This document shows positions 11,155-22,502 of a DNA stretch of 64,000 bases, piece after piece. Position 1 is the first letter of the stretch. The number at the start of each line of letters is the position of its first letter. This stretch comes from Casuarius casuarius (taxonomy: Eukaryota > Chordata > Aves > Casuariiformes > Casuariidae). The stretch lies in NCBI GenBank assembly GCA_003342895.1, contig PTFA01000370.1, positions 2,985 through 66,984 of the forward strand, read 5' to 3'. Below the pieces are notes generated by a model. That model was given only the letters and a program-made list of their open reading frames with translations. It was not told the DNA's origin and searched no databases. Both the position numbers and the translations under genes were made by a program.

Positions 11155-13485
11155 ATGAAGCTCTCTTCCCACCTCATGGCTGTTCTCTTCTTCCTCCTCC
11201 AGGCTGTTCCAGGTAAGGGGCAAGACCCACACCAGTGTCTGTCCATGTGAGGCAGTGAATCTTGTTGCATAGGAGGCACAACTAGTTTGTGCAATGGTGC
11301 ACACTATACTCCTCCATGCCATGCAGCTCCTTATGTTAAAGCCATTCCCTATTTCTCAGTGCAAAACCAAAAGTGAATAGTCAACCCGCAGTGACCAGAG
11401 GTCAAACCAGAACCGTCCCACAGAAGCCAGTACAGGGTGCGGGCTCTTATAAGTCTCTTTATGCCACTTTATGGCACTGCTGGAAGAAGGCACCACANAA
11501 ATGATCTGCCTCTTCTTATCCCAAGGCCACAAGTCCTCTCCTTTGTGGGTGGTAGGAGAGGGGTAGAAGTGGTCCCCTGTATTGCTCAAGTTAAACTACA
11601 CCNGTGAGGTTGACTCCAGTTTGCTGAATATGCTGGTTCCCCTTCCCCAGCCCTCCTGCTGACAGTGATTTGTTTACTAACTGTGCTTTTCACCTAGCTT
11701 TTCTTCATACTTGGTGAAACTCTCCGTCTTGGAGAAAGGCTTTTGGGGAAGGAAGGAACTAGACAAATCTATTGTCCCTGCTAATTGGGCCAGATGCTAG
11801 CATTTGATCTTAAGTCATAGGTAGCTATCTGGGTGTTGGAGCACCTTGCTGTCCGCTGGCATGACCTGCCTGCAGCATTGCAGCCTCAGAGCTTGCAAGA
11901 ACCCAAAGACTGTTCTATTCCTACCCATTACAACATGCATATAATCATAAACTCTCCATCAACAGCTACCTTTTTCCCTAGTTGTGCAAAGATCTTCCTT
12001 GGAGTCCTGTGAGGTCCCATGAGGCTTCTGAAAATCATCAGAAAGGCTGCCTTTGGCTTTGGGAGTGTTTGTAACAGACCTCTAATTGGGGTCCGTGGGG
12101 TTTCATCAGGAGGAAACACATGAGAAACAGACTGATTCCGCAGCACAGTTGAAAGTCCTATTCTTTCTATAGGTCTTGGCTTGCCTAGACACACCTTACA
12201 TTGTGTTGCCTACCATGGTTTCTGCTTCCATTCAAAAGTCTGCCCAACGCCCTTTGTTGCATTTGGAACTTGCTCTCGGCGTCAGAAAACCTGCTGCATA
12301 GGTATGTGCGGAAACCCTGTCCGAGCAGGCAGCGTTTGGAAAGGAGATTAGAAAAGTCAGGAAAAACATTCTTACTCTATTTGTCTACAAATACTCTAAG
12401 CAGTCTCCTTCCACCTACAAAGATGGATCAGGCTGTTTCTGCACTGATGGTAGCATGGAGCNCAAGAACATAATTATCATTTTGTGCCGACCAAATGCCA
12501 TGTAGCCCGACATCCTGTGTCCAACAGAACAGATGTCCAGGGAAAGAAAATAAAAATCAGGGCCCCACAGACTGATCCTTCCTTGACGTATCTTTCCAGC
12601 TTTCTATGATCATCTCTTGGGAGACTGCTGATTGCATCCACGCTGATATGCTTACTAGGCACCAACTGACCTCTTCCCTGTGAATTTGTCTAATCCTATT
12701 TTGGATTATTTTTGGAGCTCCTCAGTAGTCAACAAATTCCATTGTTTCATTACATGTTTTATGCAAACTGTGCTGATCAGACCTAAAGTTCATCTAATCC
12801 AGCATCTTATATCTGATCATGGCCAAAAGTAGATGTTTCTGTATAATTACCGGTGGGTGGGTGGGTGTGCGTGTGTGTGTATAAAATGAATACAAGAAAC
12901 ATCACAAACACATAATTATGAAANCTGGTATATTCTCCCGGCTTTCAAGAATTTGCAGCTCAGGACTTGAGATCCAGGTATCTTTGTGTTTAAAAGTTCT
13001 CACTAGCTTTTTCCTTCTTAAATTAGATATTGTTTGTTTTAAAACCTTTTGCCTCATAATTTCATTCAGTGCTATCTACTTCTGTGTTGCGAATATAATG
13101 AGTAATCATTCCCCATCTATCTTCTTCATACCTTTNTAATATCCCTGCTTCAGTTGTTTGTTTTCCAAGCTGTTAAGTCTCAAATCTCTTTTCTTAAAGA
13201 AGATGTCATTATCCATATGATCTTTCCTTGTGTCTTTTCTTTTGGAGATANAGTAACCAGAACTTCATGAAACTTTCCATATATGAGTGTACCACTGGTT
13301 CAGATGTTGATGTAATGCTGTNTTCTGTTTTGACTTAAATCCTTTTTATTCCAGATACTACCTCAAACTTCCATATTTGTAAAGATGAGGGGGGTCATTG
13401 CGTACCTCCAGAAATCGAATGTCTTCAAGAACAGCTGGGACTCTGCCCTCACAAAGAATGGAAGTGCTGCAAGGAAATGCAATAA
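11155..13485 (+). CDS. AvBD11: Avian beta-defensin 11 (two-domain defensin)
   Basis: Secreted double beta-defensin, known in birds as an eggshell and oviduct antimicrobial. Coding exon 1 (11155-11212) gives the signal peptide [20 protein letters not shown], its last Gly completed by the next exon. Exon 2 (12173-12301) carries domain 1: C-X6-C-X5-C-X9-C-X6-CC, with motifs YHGFC, HSKVC, AFGTC and RQKTCC. Exon 3 (13355-13485) carries domain 2: C-X6-C-X6-C-X7-C-X6-CC, with motifs [12 protein letters not shown] and WKCCKE. Both introns are phase 1 with GT/AG ends, so each defensin module is exactly one exon. The total is 105 residues, as in the family. The two-domain order, the spacings and the 'QLGLCP' block identify AvBD11. 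Domain 1 is basic (about +5), while domain 2 is acidic here (about -4). The TATA box is at 11069. The stop TAA at 13483 lies inside an AATAAA. Confidence 0.95.
12768..12850 (+). repeat. Old interspersed repeat, 'GGTCAGACCAAAGGTCC' type (copy 2), in AvBD11 intron 2
   Basis: The segment contains 'gatcagacctaaagttcatc', 'taatccagcatcttat' and 'atggccaaaagtagatg', in the order found in the family core. It is diverged and fragmentary. Confidence 0.55.
12853..12881 (+). repeat. GGTG/GT microsatellite
   Basis: A short run of GGTG units followed by GT dinucleotides, within AvBD11 intron 2, directly after the old repeat. Confidence 0.8.
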
Positions 13486-13641
13486 AGACCTCAGTGAGTT
13501 GCAAAAACGCACAGAAATGCATGGATGAGAAGACAAGCAACTTTTCCTCTTGATGTTGTAGAGAAGCTGTCCGCCTTTCTCAATACATAAAGTATGTAAT
13601 TTACTTGAGGCAACACGCTTCTTCCTCTACGTAAGCAAGGC

Positions 13642-13647
13642 AATAAA
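13642..13647 (+). other. Polyadenylation signal AATAAA of AvBD11
   Basis: A canonical hexamer 157 nt after the AvBD11 stop. Another AATAAA at 13481-13486 overlaps the stop codon itself but is probably too early to be the main signal. Confidence 0.55.
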
Positions 13648-16600
13648 TACTAAGTAAACAGGTATAGCAATCAAATATATATGGAAAGAGGCAGAATGTC
13701 TCTTGCACCCTCATTCAGAAATCCACAGAAACATAGCCATGATGTCCTTGGAAACCACATCCCCTTGTAACCTACACTTTACCTGCTTTCCTTTTTTGTC
13801 CTTTCATGTGGTTTGTATTGTGACACTTTGGCTTCATGCCTACTTAAACTTTACAGTCTTCTGGGAAGTGATTTTCGTCACTCCGCCCTTGGCATTTGAG
13901 NCTCCTGAGGCTGCTGGTGCACGCCATAACCCTCAGCATTAGGGCTGTGCTTCGTCGACAACCCCAATGATCGCTGGGCCCAGCAGCACCAATGGAAGTG
14001 GGATGTGGTGGGAAAGCCCCGGTCCCTTCCAGCTGGAAATCTTTAGCTGACATCTTCATTCAAATCACACTCTTTGTTCATCTTCCCCAGACACAGTAAG
14101 ACAAATCCTGGGAAGTACTGCATGTGCTCGACTCTTCCTTACATGTTTAGTAGAAAAGAGGGTCTTCTGGGGAGCTCAGTACCTCTCAAGATGTGTCCCT
14201 CTGTCTGCAGTATAAAGAACCCATGCACTCTTGGTTATTACAGTCAATCNTGCAAAGCTAGACTGGCAAGATGCTTTTCTTTTTTGCGTGTGTGTGTGGA
14301 GAAAGCTATTCCTGAGAAAACTTTTATGAGATCATCCCACTCTTGCTCAAAAATAAGCTAGATCAACCCCCCTGGGTAATTCTGGATGAGGAATAACAAG
14401 ACCATTTTGGAAAATGGTGTCTTTTTCTTCTATTAAAGTGATAGAAACAGTGTTTTCTGTAACTACCCCTCACTGCTGTTACTGTTGAATAGTTGTTATT
14501 GTCATTGCAGCTGGATTTAGAGGCCTAAACATCTCTGTGCTGAGCTCAATACAAATGTATAATCTGTGTAACAAAGTATTTGTGTAAGTAAATTTTTCTA
14601 AAAAGGCACACAACTACTACAGTTTTGGACACTGTAGAAGAGAATGATGATTTCTTTGAATGCTGTACACTTCCTGCTTAATACAGATGTAGATTATGGG
14701 CTGCTTCAGCTGGAGAGAATATTCGAGATCTATCAAATACCTATCATTTCGTACATCTTTCCTGACTGCCTAAGAGCTCAAGCGTTTCCAGACTATTATT
14801 GATCGTTAATATATTTATGTTTGCATAAGTATTTGAACATACGTTCTTGAAATTCAAATCAAGTGAATACTTTTCTGAGCCAAACTCAGTCACAGCATTG
14901 TTTCATGCAAAAGAAATGCTGAAAAGGCTCATATATGACTGCCTTAAAAATGTGAAGAGTGCTGTAATTCCATAAACTTTCTTTTTTTCTGTATGCATGT
15001 TTCATCCCTATATGTGAAAGAACTATTGCTTCTCTGCTATAATACCGCCTGATTATGCCTAGCAACATGCCAGTCCTGAATGTTGATATGACTGGCATTT
15101 CTTTCCTGCCAAATCTGGCTGCCTGAGGACATAAAGTGACAGGTAAATGAGGAAGATTTGAATGAAGATATATTTTGGAGTTATGTGATTATACATAGTA
15201 AGCATTTGACAAGGTGATGCGTAACACCTGTTTCTGATGCACGTGTTGCCCAGGCAGCTATAGAAGGGAAGGCTTCAGTGCTTGCTTTGTAAGAAATGTT
15301 CCCCAGTTGGCAGCGTGGTGTGGCAATGCCTCCGATCTNGATAGTCTGTGCTGCAGCCTCAGGAGAGAGTGTGCAGCAGGAGCAGTTGCTATTACCATGA
15401 AGCTAGAACTGCCACCTGTTACCAACAGGCACTAAAACACTGCAGAGAGAGAGATGGAGTCGTCAAAGGAGCCACCAGTCAGAGAGTTGTCCTGAGACTT
15501 TGGATTGGGGCTGCAAATCATTGTAATTCTTCCACTTTCATTAAAGGAAATTCCTACTAGAGAGATTTTGGGGTAATAAGCTCCCTCTGCTTTGTTTCTC
15601 TGACCCCCTCCTCCCTGCCTGTCTCNGCTGCTGCTGCAAGCTGTTTTTCGGGAAGGATTTATTTTAAAACCTTAGTGGCTCTCTGGTTCCCCATTGACCA
15701 GTACTGGTGCACCTCGCAGTCTTTCGGATGGAAACACTTGCAGTGTGTCTGGGAGTGACAGCAACACTGCCTCTTCGTTGGGACTCCCTGTGTCTGTGTC
15801 CACTCTGGTCTTTGCCNTGCACAAATTCAATGTACGATGTGGAAGTGCAAGCTCCAGACAAAAGCTTTGAGAGGTCCAGGATCATTCCCAGTAGGTGAGT
15901 TGGCTGTTTTTTGCAGAAAGAAAAGCATTCAATAAGGCAGACTTGTCCAGACTGTGCCTTTGGCCTTAGAGTCAAAGAATGAGCTCTGGCACCGTGTAAG
16001 GCTTGAGTACTAATGCGTCCCACCTCCCCATCTGCCCTGGAGGCACTGGTGTGTGAGACAGNATTCCTCCCAGGATGGCTTTGGCATCCCCTGACACCAA
16101 AACAGAGAGAGCTGAGGTTGCTTCTGCTTGTGCTGCTTGTTGAAGCAGGAGTATCTTGGCAGCTGAGCCAAAGACAGNAGTGCAGAAGTGTGGAGCAAGG
16201 ACAGTGGCCCATGGGGGTCTCTTCCCTGTCCCGACACCCCATAGTTAGTAAGGACACAGCTGAGACATCAGATACGGTCCACAAAAGCACTGAAAGGTGA
16301 CAGCATCCAGCTCCTCTNCTCCAGCAGACTGAACAGAGTCCTACAAGGACTCTGACTTCCCTCTGTGGGGCAAGGGGAAAGATGGGGTCTGCATCAGCCT
16401 GAGTGCTCAGGAGAGGGAAATCCTTCTTGGGGGATGCTGTGGGACAAGGGGTTCTCTTCAGNTGTGTTATGGGCACTGTGTAGTGCCCAGGAGACGTGCT
16501 GCAGCTAGCTTGGGATTCAGAGCAGAGCAGCCACATTAACGCAGAATGGGTGACCTAGAAATGAAAGGAATTAGTCCAGAAAGATTCATTATACTAACGA

Positions 16601-16894
16601 GGCAGAAATATTGCCAGTACCAGGAATCGGTTGTGCATCTGGGCTATTTGTAAAGTTTCCTTGCCATACATCTGTTGTAGCAAATAAAATGGGAAGCCAC
16701 ACTCAGGATTTCTCTGATACCTGCTCTTTTTGCTGTGTCTAGGTCACAAAATTAGCCGAAACTTCAGAGGTCTTTGAGATCACTCTCTCTGTTCATCACA
16801 TGCAATCATACTCATTCAAAAGCTGCCAGAGCTGTTATCTAGAGACAGATACACCTGTGCGCTCATTCATCTGCAAGTGAGCACACGTGTATGT

Positions 16895-16927
16895 GCACGC
16901 ACACACGCACACGCACACACACGCACA
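16895..16927 (+). repeat. CA-type microsatellite
   Basis: A run of CA dinucleotides interrupted by G (cacgcacacacgcacacg). It is a simple repeat with no gene relation seen. Confidence 0.85.
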
Positions 16928-17149
16928 GAATTTTCTAGGGAAACTGGCATGAAAATACATATTCTGTATTTACGAGTCCAGATAAACAAATATTTAACCC
17001 CACTGAACAGAATAAAGACGAGAAAGGGAGACTCCTTCTCTGCTAATGAACAAAGATGTCTACGGACACAGACTGCCCGTTTCCATACTGTTCAGCACTT
17101 TTGGCCTCCTGAATATGGTAACAGGGTAATTATGGTAAACGACAGGCTG

Positions 17150-17341
17150 TCACATGACTCACAGGTTGTCCAGAAAAGTGGTGGAGTCTCCATTCTTGGA
17201 GATACTCAAAAGCCATCTGGACAGGGTCCTGGGCAACCTGTTCTAGGCGACCTTGCCTGAGCAGAGGGGTTGGACTGGATGATCTCCTGAGGTCCCTTCC
17301 AGCCCCAAACATTCTGTGATTCTGTGATTCTGTGATTCTAT
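17150..17341 (+). mobile_element. CR1 LINE, 5'-truncated 3' end
   Basis: Typical avian CR1 3' sequence: 'ggtggagtctcc', 'tggagatactcaaaagcc', 'gggttggactggatgatctc' and 'gaggtcccttccagcc', ending in tandem ATTCTGTG/ATTCTATG octamers at about 17311-17341. Only the last 190 bp or so is present, as usual for dead-on-arrival CR1 copies. The clear octamers and modest divergence suggest a younger copy than the next one. Confidence 0.9.
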
Positions 17342-17896
17342 GGGCCTTTCCAGCCAATTGCAAGAGGAGGAACTATTCTTCTCTGCAATAATTGGGTTCT
17401 GGGAGGTGTTGGGCATGCGGGGTGGCGTTGTGGGCAGCACCGCTCTAGGGAGCAGAAGCGACATTGGGTAACTTGGGGCTGAAGGCAGCTGTCCTCTCCC
17501 TGCTCTCCCCTTTCCTCTCACTGACCTGGTCCTTCGCTTTTGTGTGTCTTCCTGACAGTGCTCAGAGGAAATGAGTGAGCTTCCAGAAGAAGCTGGTAGG
17601 TGACATCTTGCTGCAAAGGATGCACTGAGTGGCAAAGCTCCTCATAGGTCTTAAAGTCTGAGCACCATGTACCTCCATCTTGGTTGCTCTCATTCATTTC
17701 TATCTGCTTCCCTGTCAGACACTTCTATAGCCTCTACATGTACATGAAATACCCCTTACCCCCAGAGATCCCAATTCAGGCTTATCCTGGACAGAACAAA
17801 TGATGGTGATAAAGGTCAGGGTAAGCCAAAGGCAGAAGGATAATGTTTACAACAATAAATCTCAGTTGGAGAGTAAAGTTTTATATAAAAAATGAC

Positions 17897-17952
17897 ATTA
17901 TATATATCATATATAAACATCATATATAAACATATATATATATATGTTTATA
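17897..17952. repeat. AT-rich microsatellite with nested inverted repeats
   Basis: An alternating TA tract with repeated 'catatataaacat' units that can pair with itself. Low-complexity sequence. Confidence 0.8.
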
Positions 17953-18069
17953 AATGTGTTGTGTAACAAAATACATAATATAAAATCTGCAGATATAAAA
18001 CCAAAAGATACGAACTGCAGACACTCTGTGCATACTTGTCTAGAACAGCATGGAAGAAACACTAGGGTT

Positions 18070-18245
18070 TCAATAAAAAGTTCGGAGAGTCTGGGGACTC
18101 TCCACCTTGGAGATATTCAAAACTCAGCTGAACAATGCCCTGAGCAACTTCATCCATTGTCAAAGCNGGACCTACTTTCAGTGTAAGTGGGGTTGAACCA
18201 GAGACCTCCAGAGGTCCCTTTTGAGGAAAGTCATTCTATGATGTA
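18070..18245 (+). mobile_element. CR1 LINE, older 3' fragment
   Basis: Motifs 'gactctccaccttggagata', 'ttcaaaactcagctgaacaa', 'gaccagagacctcc'-like sequence (read as gaaccagagacctcc), 'agaggtccctttt' and 'cattctatgatg' follow the CR1 3' end in order. It is more diverged than the copy at 17150-17341 and has lost most of the terminal octamers. Confidence 0.85.
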
Positions 18246-19156
18246 AAGTTATAGCTAAATGGACCTTTTAGCAGACTTCCTAATGGTCTATTTTTCACNA
18301 GATAAAGTAACTTTTGAAGTGCTTGCTTAATTTTTTTTAAAAAATGTTAATTTTGTTTTATACTTACCTAAGTTTCAGGGGTTTTTTCCATAAAAATGCT
18401 GATTTGTTTAAATTTTAAAAATGGATAAAATGTTTGGAAGGCCCAGAATAAGAATCCTGGTCAAAACAAAAGAGACGATACATCTCCCTGAGAGTAACCA
18501 ATGGCGCTCAGCAGGGTGTGAGAGGAACAGGCTGACTTCCATACTTTGCCTGATTTGGAGCAAGTAGAAAACTTGTGTTTTACATGTCATCCTGCAAGTC
18601 TGACAAAACAGGTTTTAATCTAAGCTCCATCAGCACCAGAATATAATCAGACTTAGAGCTGTTCTGCAGTCTTCCTTCCTTTTGGGGAATGAGAGCGTTT
18701 TGGAGGAGTGAGGGGTTGATGGACACATTTAGCTAATTTCAGAGCAATACACAGTGGATGGAGTCTTGGAAGCCTTAACATTCTGCAAGACAAAACTTGT
18801 TTCCCCAATAACTCTCTTTCCCAGCCNCTCCTCTGCAGCTGTGCACTCATGGGATGGACTTCATCACACTTCATTGCAAATGTCTCCCACATAAGCATCT
18901 GTGCAGTCAGCCAAGCTCCTCTTATAAGAAGCAAATGGACTCTCTAAGTGCAGCTCAAATGACCCGACTGAGACATTGCCTTTAGGATAAGGTGAAATAT
19001 GCTCCAGAAGTGTCTACTCCTCTCCAGCGAGCATAGAAGGACTCTATGCAAGTAGCTCAGAGGAAAACGTGGATCTGAATGGCAAATACGTTTCATCTCA
19101 CCCATCAGCCTGGTAATGGAGTGTCTCTGTCTCCNCTTTCTAGGTGGTCTTTAGCC

Positions 19157-20054
19157 ATGAAAATCTTCTACCTTCTACTTGTTCTCTTTGAGACCTTCCT
19201 GGCCATGGCAGGTAAGCAAGAGCTGTCTCTGCAGGTTTGCTTCCTGGTGGCTGGGAGGAAAGAAGAAAAGGTACATTTTCTTGCCTGTTCAGTGTCGGAA
19301 AGGCTATATCTATACTAGTAAACTAAGCAGTCCCAGAGCCTCTTCTCTAGCTGTGATGGGCAAATGTCACAATCTGGTTGTGCCTGTCCTATTAAACTTT
19401 CTTCTCCTCCAGAACAAGATGGCTACATCCAAACTGCCTTTTGGAAGCAATCCCTGATCTGTGCCAGCTCCCCAGCCGTACTTGGGAACAGCTTGGGAAA
19501 GTAGCAGTTAGCCTGGACCAAAACCATTCCAGGGATATGCTAGTAATTTCACAGTACAGATGATGAAGTTCCAGTGTTAGCACCCCGGTCTTGTTTTTTT
19601 TCAGCAGTCCTGTTTTACTAGTATAGATATTTCCAGAAAGTTCAGGGAAAAGATGGGAGAGGAGATTAATACGTTCTTTTTCTCATTAGAAAAAAATATG
19701 ATTTTTTTTAATGAAATATCTTGATTTATAGCCTACCCTGAGGCCCACACAAATCTAGTAAAAGAAGTATAAATGGGCTGCAGTCTCTGCTCCCACACAG
19801 AAATGCACCCCCACTATCACACCTGCATCAGTCTTTCTTGTCCTGTAATCTGACATTATGGCAGTATCTCANTAAACCTATTTTCCAATTCACTGTGCCT
19901 GTTTTGAGAAGTGATGGGTGCGCCCCTGACTTGGTATACGTCCTGGTGCCTGGCCAGAGGGGGAATATGCCGATATGATGACTGTGGTGTCGTGGAAGAA
20001 GAGATTGGGACCTGCCAACATTATGTCATGCTCTGCTGCCGGTATATAGATTAA
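19157..20054 (+). CDS. AvBD12-like beta-defensin, acidic paralogue (12L1)
   Basis: A two-exon beta-defensin. Exon 1 (19157-19211) encodes the signal peptide MKIFYLLLVLFETFLAMAG, phase 1, donor GT at 19212. Exon 2 runs from 19909 (or 19912) to the TAA at 20052-20054. The cysteine spacing C-X6-C-X4-C-X9-C-X6-CC is the same as in AvBD12, with motifs ARGGIC, EEEIGTC and VMLCCRY. The total is about 66 residues. The predicted mature peptide has only three basic residues (all Arg) against six or seven acidic ones, a net charge of about -3 to -4, which is unusual for a defensin. The exon 2 acceptor is a GAGAAG (NAGNAG) tandem, so one Glu may be in or out. Just before the ATG, 'ctccnctttctag' looks like an acceptor for an upstream leader exon. 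AATAAA follows at 20173. It could be a recent pseudogene under weak constraint, but frame, cysteines and splice sites are intact. Confidence 0.77.
19308..19505 (+). repeat. Interspersed repeat family T, copy 1 (in the 12L1 intron)
   Basis: It begins 'aggctatatctatactagta', continues 'agtcccagagcctcttctct', and ends with 'ctccagaacaagatggctac' and 'atccaaactgcc'. The same order is seen at 38900-39080, and the left part recurs at 30441, 20483 and 45797. An ancient, unnamed element. Confidence 0.55.
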
Positions 20055-20172
20055 GAGGGAGCTGGAGAAGATGTGGTGTCCTGAAAATGCCCCAATACCA
20101 GATGCACACCAGCCTTGGGAACTCGGGATATTCTTCCTTAAATGTTTCCTTGTCTGTAATAATGACAGTGAC

Positions 20173-20178
20173 AATAAA
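20173..20178 (+). other. Polyadenylation signal AATAAA of 12L1
   Basis: A canonical hexamer about 120 nt after the stop, followed by a T-rich stretch and TGTTTG-type sequence as expected downstream of a cleavage site. Confidence 0.6.
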
Positions 20179-20199
20179 ATTGCTTTCTTACATTGGCAT

Positions 20200-22470
20200 G
20201 TCTTGTTTGTATCATCTCACTCATTTCTAAAGAGAACTTTCTTGTCTGGGACTTAGAAGTGAATCGAAGTGGATTGAAGTGTTATTTATTACCGTGCTGA
20301 GCCCACTTTCCATGAGAAAAAGTGTAAAAAGTAACTGACCCTTATGACCTTTAACTATACCACAGGTACTTCCTAATTCTCATCACTTCAATACCTGCGC
20401 ATCTCACAACACCACCNTGTCCTCACACATGGCCTTCTCGGGAATAAAGCTCATTCATCCCCATTTCACTGAGACACATGGACTAAGTCTGTACCTGTGA
20501 ATTAAACAGTGCCAGAGCAAGGGCACAGCTGCTGGGACACAACTTTCCCCGGTGTTTAACTGTCAGCNTTGTTCCTGGCACACTCTCCGTTGGCTCAGAC
20601 CACCAGTATCGTCCCAAGCCCTCCCTCCTGTGCTGGAGAGAGGGAGAGTTGAACGAGCCCTGGTGCTATTTAACTTACTGGTATAAGATACAGCCAAAGA
20701 GTCAGAGANACTTCCCGGAGACATACAAGGGACATGCCTACAGTAATCTCAGGCTGCCCCTAAAGATTGCCCTAGGGAAAATATCCCAGGCCTCAGCACC
20801 TCCTCTGCTTGTCTAGATCTTAGGTCACACCATACNGCATCAGAGGGACAGTCCTCTCCAGATCTACCCCAGTCCACAGGTCATTTAGCTGGCTGGATTT
20901 TCTGGACCATGCTCAGCCTGTGGAGTCAAAAGCAGTGCCCTGACCAACAGATCAGCACCTCGCAGGAAAAGCGAACATGAGAGTGGGAACGTGGCTGGAG
21001 CACAGCCTTTCTACTCCTGTCCCAGGGAGTCAAGTCAACTCAGGTCACAGGTTTGCTAGATTTCATTGATGTGCCATAAGATAGAAATCAGCAAAGTATA
21101 AAGAGCCCCAGATCAGGGCTTGCGTGCGTGCAGATCAAGCACACAGGAAATGCTTACAAGGTCCTTACAGTTCCTAGAGAAACCCATCAAGGGACTAGCA
21201 GGTCACTGTAACTGATGATGAAAGGCCTCCCACGAAAGCNGTTAACCCACCCACAAAGGCACATTGTAAACCCGAAATGTGGAGTGATCTGAGCATATGA
21301 AAGGGACTGGCAGAAACCCATCTGCATGCACCCACTGCTCAGCAGGCACGCAGGCTGGCGGAGGACACGGCCCAGCGGTGGGAGCTTTCCAGACAAGCGC
21401 TTATCACTTCTAAGAGGACACTAGGTCAATGCCAAGTGCACAGGGCTGCACTCAGATTTGCAGTCAGGGTCATCAAATCACCATTATACCACAAGGCACT
21501 TCTAATGCCAGCACTATATTCCTAACAGGCACACAACCACCACTGAGGCACAGGCTGCTCTCAACGGACCCACGCTTTCTGGGTCTGGAAGGAGGTGCCA
21601 GCAGCTTGCAAGAAGCCAGGTACACACCTCAGCTCTGCCAAAGGGTGAAAAGGATCTTGCTTATCTGAGACCTATCCCCATCAAAATCCTGACACTGAGT
21701 ATCTCACCTTTTTTGCCANTGTTTTTGTAAAGAAATGTCCAGCTACAAAATTCAGGATTAGTAACCCCTGGTGGCTAATGCAATGGTGAATCTATACTAA
21801 CAAGCTGGTTCATCCCTTGTTTTGCACTGAGGATCTTAGACACCGGATTGTCTACTCTACAGCCAGATTCATTTATACCCCATTTCCGTTCTGGAATGAA
21901 CCAATCCTTTGCCTGTGTGTAGAAAGCCACACACAGATAATCATACTCTGTGGAGATGAGCCTGTCCACACCACTGAAGTTAGNGTTTCTCTTTTTGGTA
22001 AAACTGCAATGTGTCCTTCCCCTTCTGCATCAGATCTTGTCCCATTATTCAGCCTCAATTCTGCCCTTCACGAAGCCTGAGCAGGCTCACCTGGGAATTA
22101 CTATCAGGTTGCAGCAGGTGTTGGCTCTGCTGTTCCTCCAAGATCAGTATCTTCCCAGGACCAAACAGTCCATAGCTGTAATCCCCTTCACCAGGCCTGC
22201 CTTGCAGTTTGTCCACCGCATAGCCTAGAGGGGCTCAGGTGTGCTACACTGATTAATCATATGTGTGGCTGGGGGCTGACGAAAGCAGGACTTTTCCTGC
22301 CTGGGGGCAGGACAACATCAGACAAATCCTTTATGCTGGTTACAGAGTGCANGAAACCTGAGCATAATTAATTCCTGCCCCCCACCTCCACCTCCCCTCC
22401 TGNCAACGGAGCTTTCCAAGTACAGCAGAGAGCTCTTGAAGTACAAAGGCTGTTGTCAACCCCCCCTTCC
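20200..22470. other. Intergenic region between 12L1 and 12L2
   Basis: No coding exon recognised. A partial T-family repeat lies near 20483-20560. The rest is unremarkable. Confidence 0.5.
20483..20560 (+). repeat. Interspersed repeat family T, left-end fragment
   Basis: 'actaagtctgtacctgtgaa' followed by 'ttaaacagtgccagagc' matches the left end of the T family (compare 45797 and 19308). Confidence 0.45.
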
Positions 22471-22502
22471 CAGATGTGCTGCTATCCAGACACACTGCAG
22501 TG

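Larger units (their letters stand above)
13660..19150. other. Intergenic region between AvBD11 and the first AvBD12-like gene
   Basis: No defensin exon found. The region contains two truncated CR1 copies (17150-17341, 18070-18245), a CA microsatellite and an AT-rich microsatellite. A long open frame on the minus strand (16536-15664, 290 codons) is serine- and threonine-rich, crosses several N bases and resembles no protein I know. I treat it as chance. Confidence 0.5.

Noticed and set aside
15664..16536. 290-codon minus-strand frame
   Set aside because: Compositionally odd, crosses several N bases, no recognisable domain and no splice or promoter context. It is kept only as a note in the intergenic entry.
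19413..19504. Possible alternative 3' exon for 12L1 (acceptor at 19411-19412, in phase, about 30 codons), with a paralogue at 38983-39080
   Set aside because: Both lie in copies of repeat family T, whose left end also recurs at 20483, 30441 and 45797. They have no defensin cysteine pattern. An element-derived false exon is more likely, though RNA-seq could still show exonisation.
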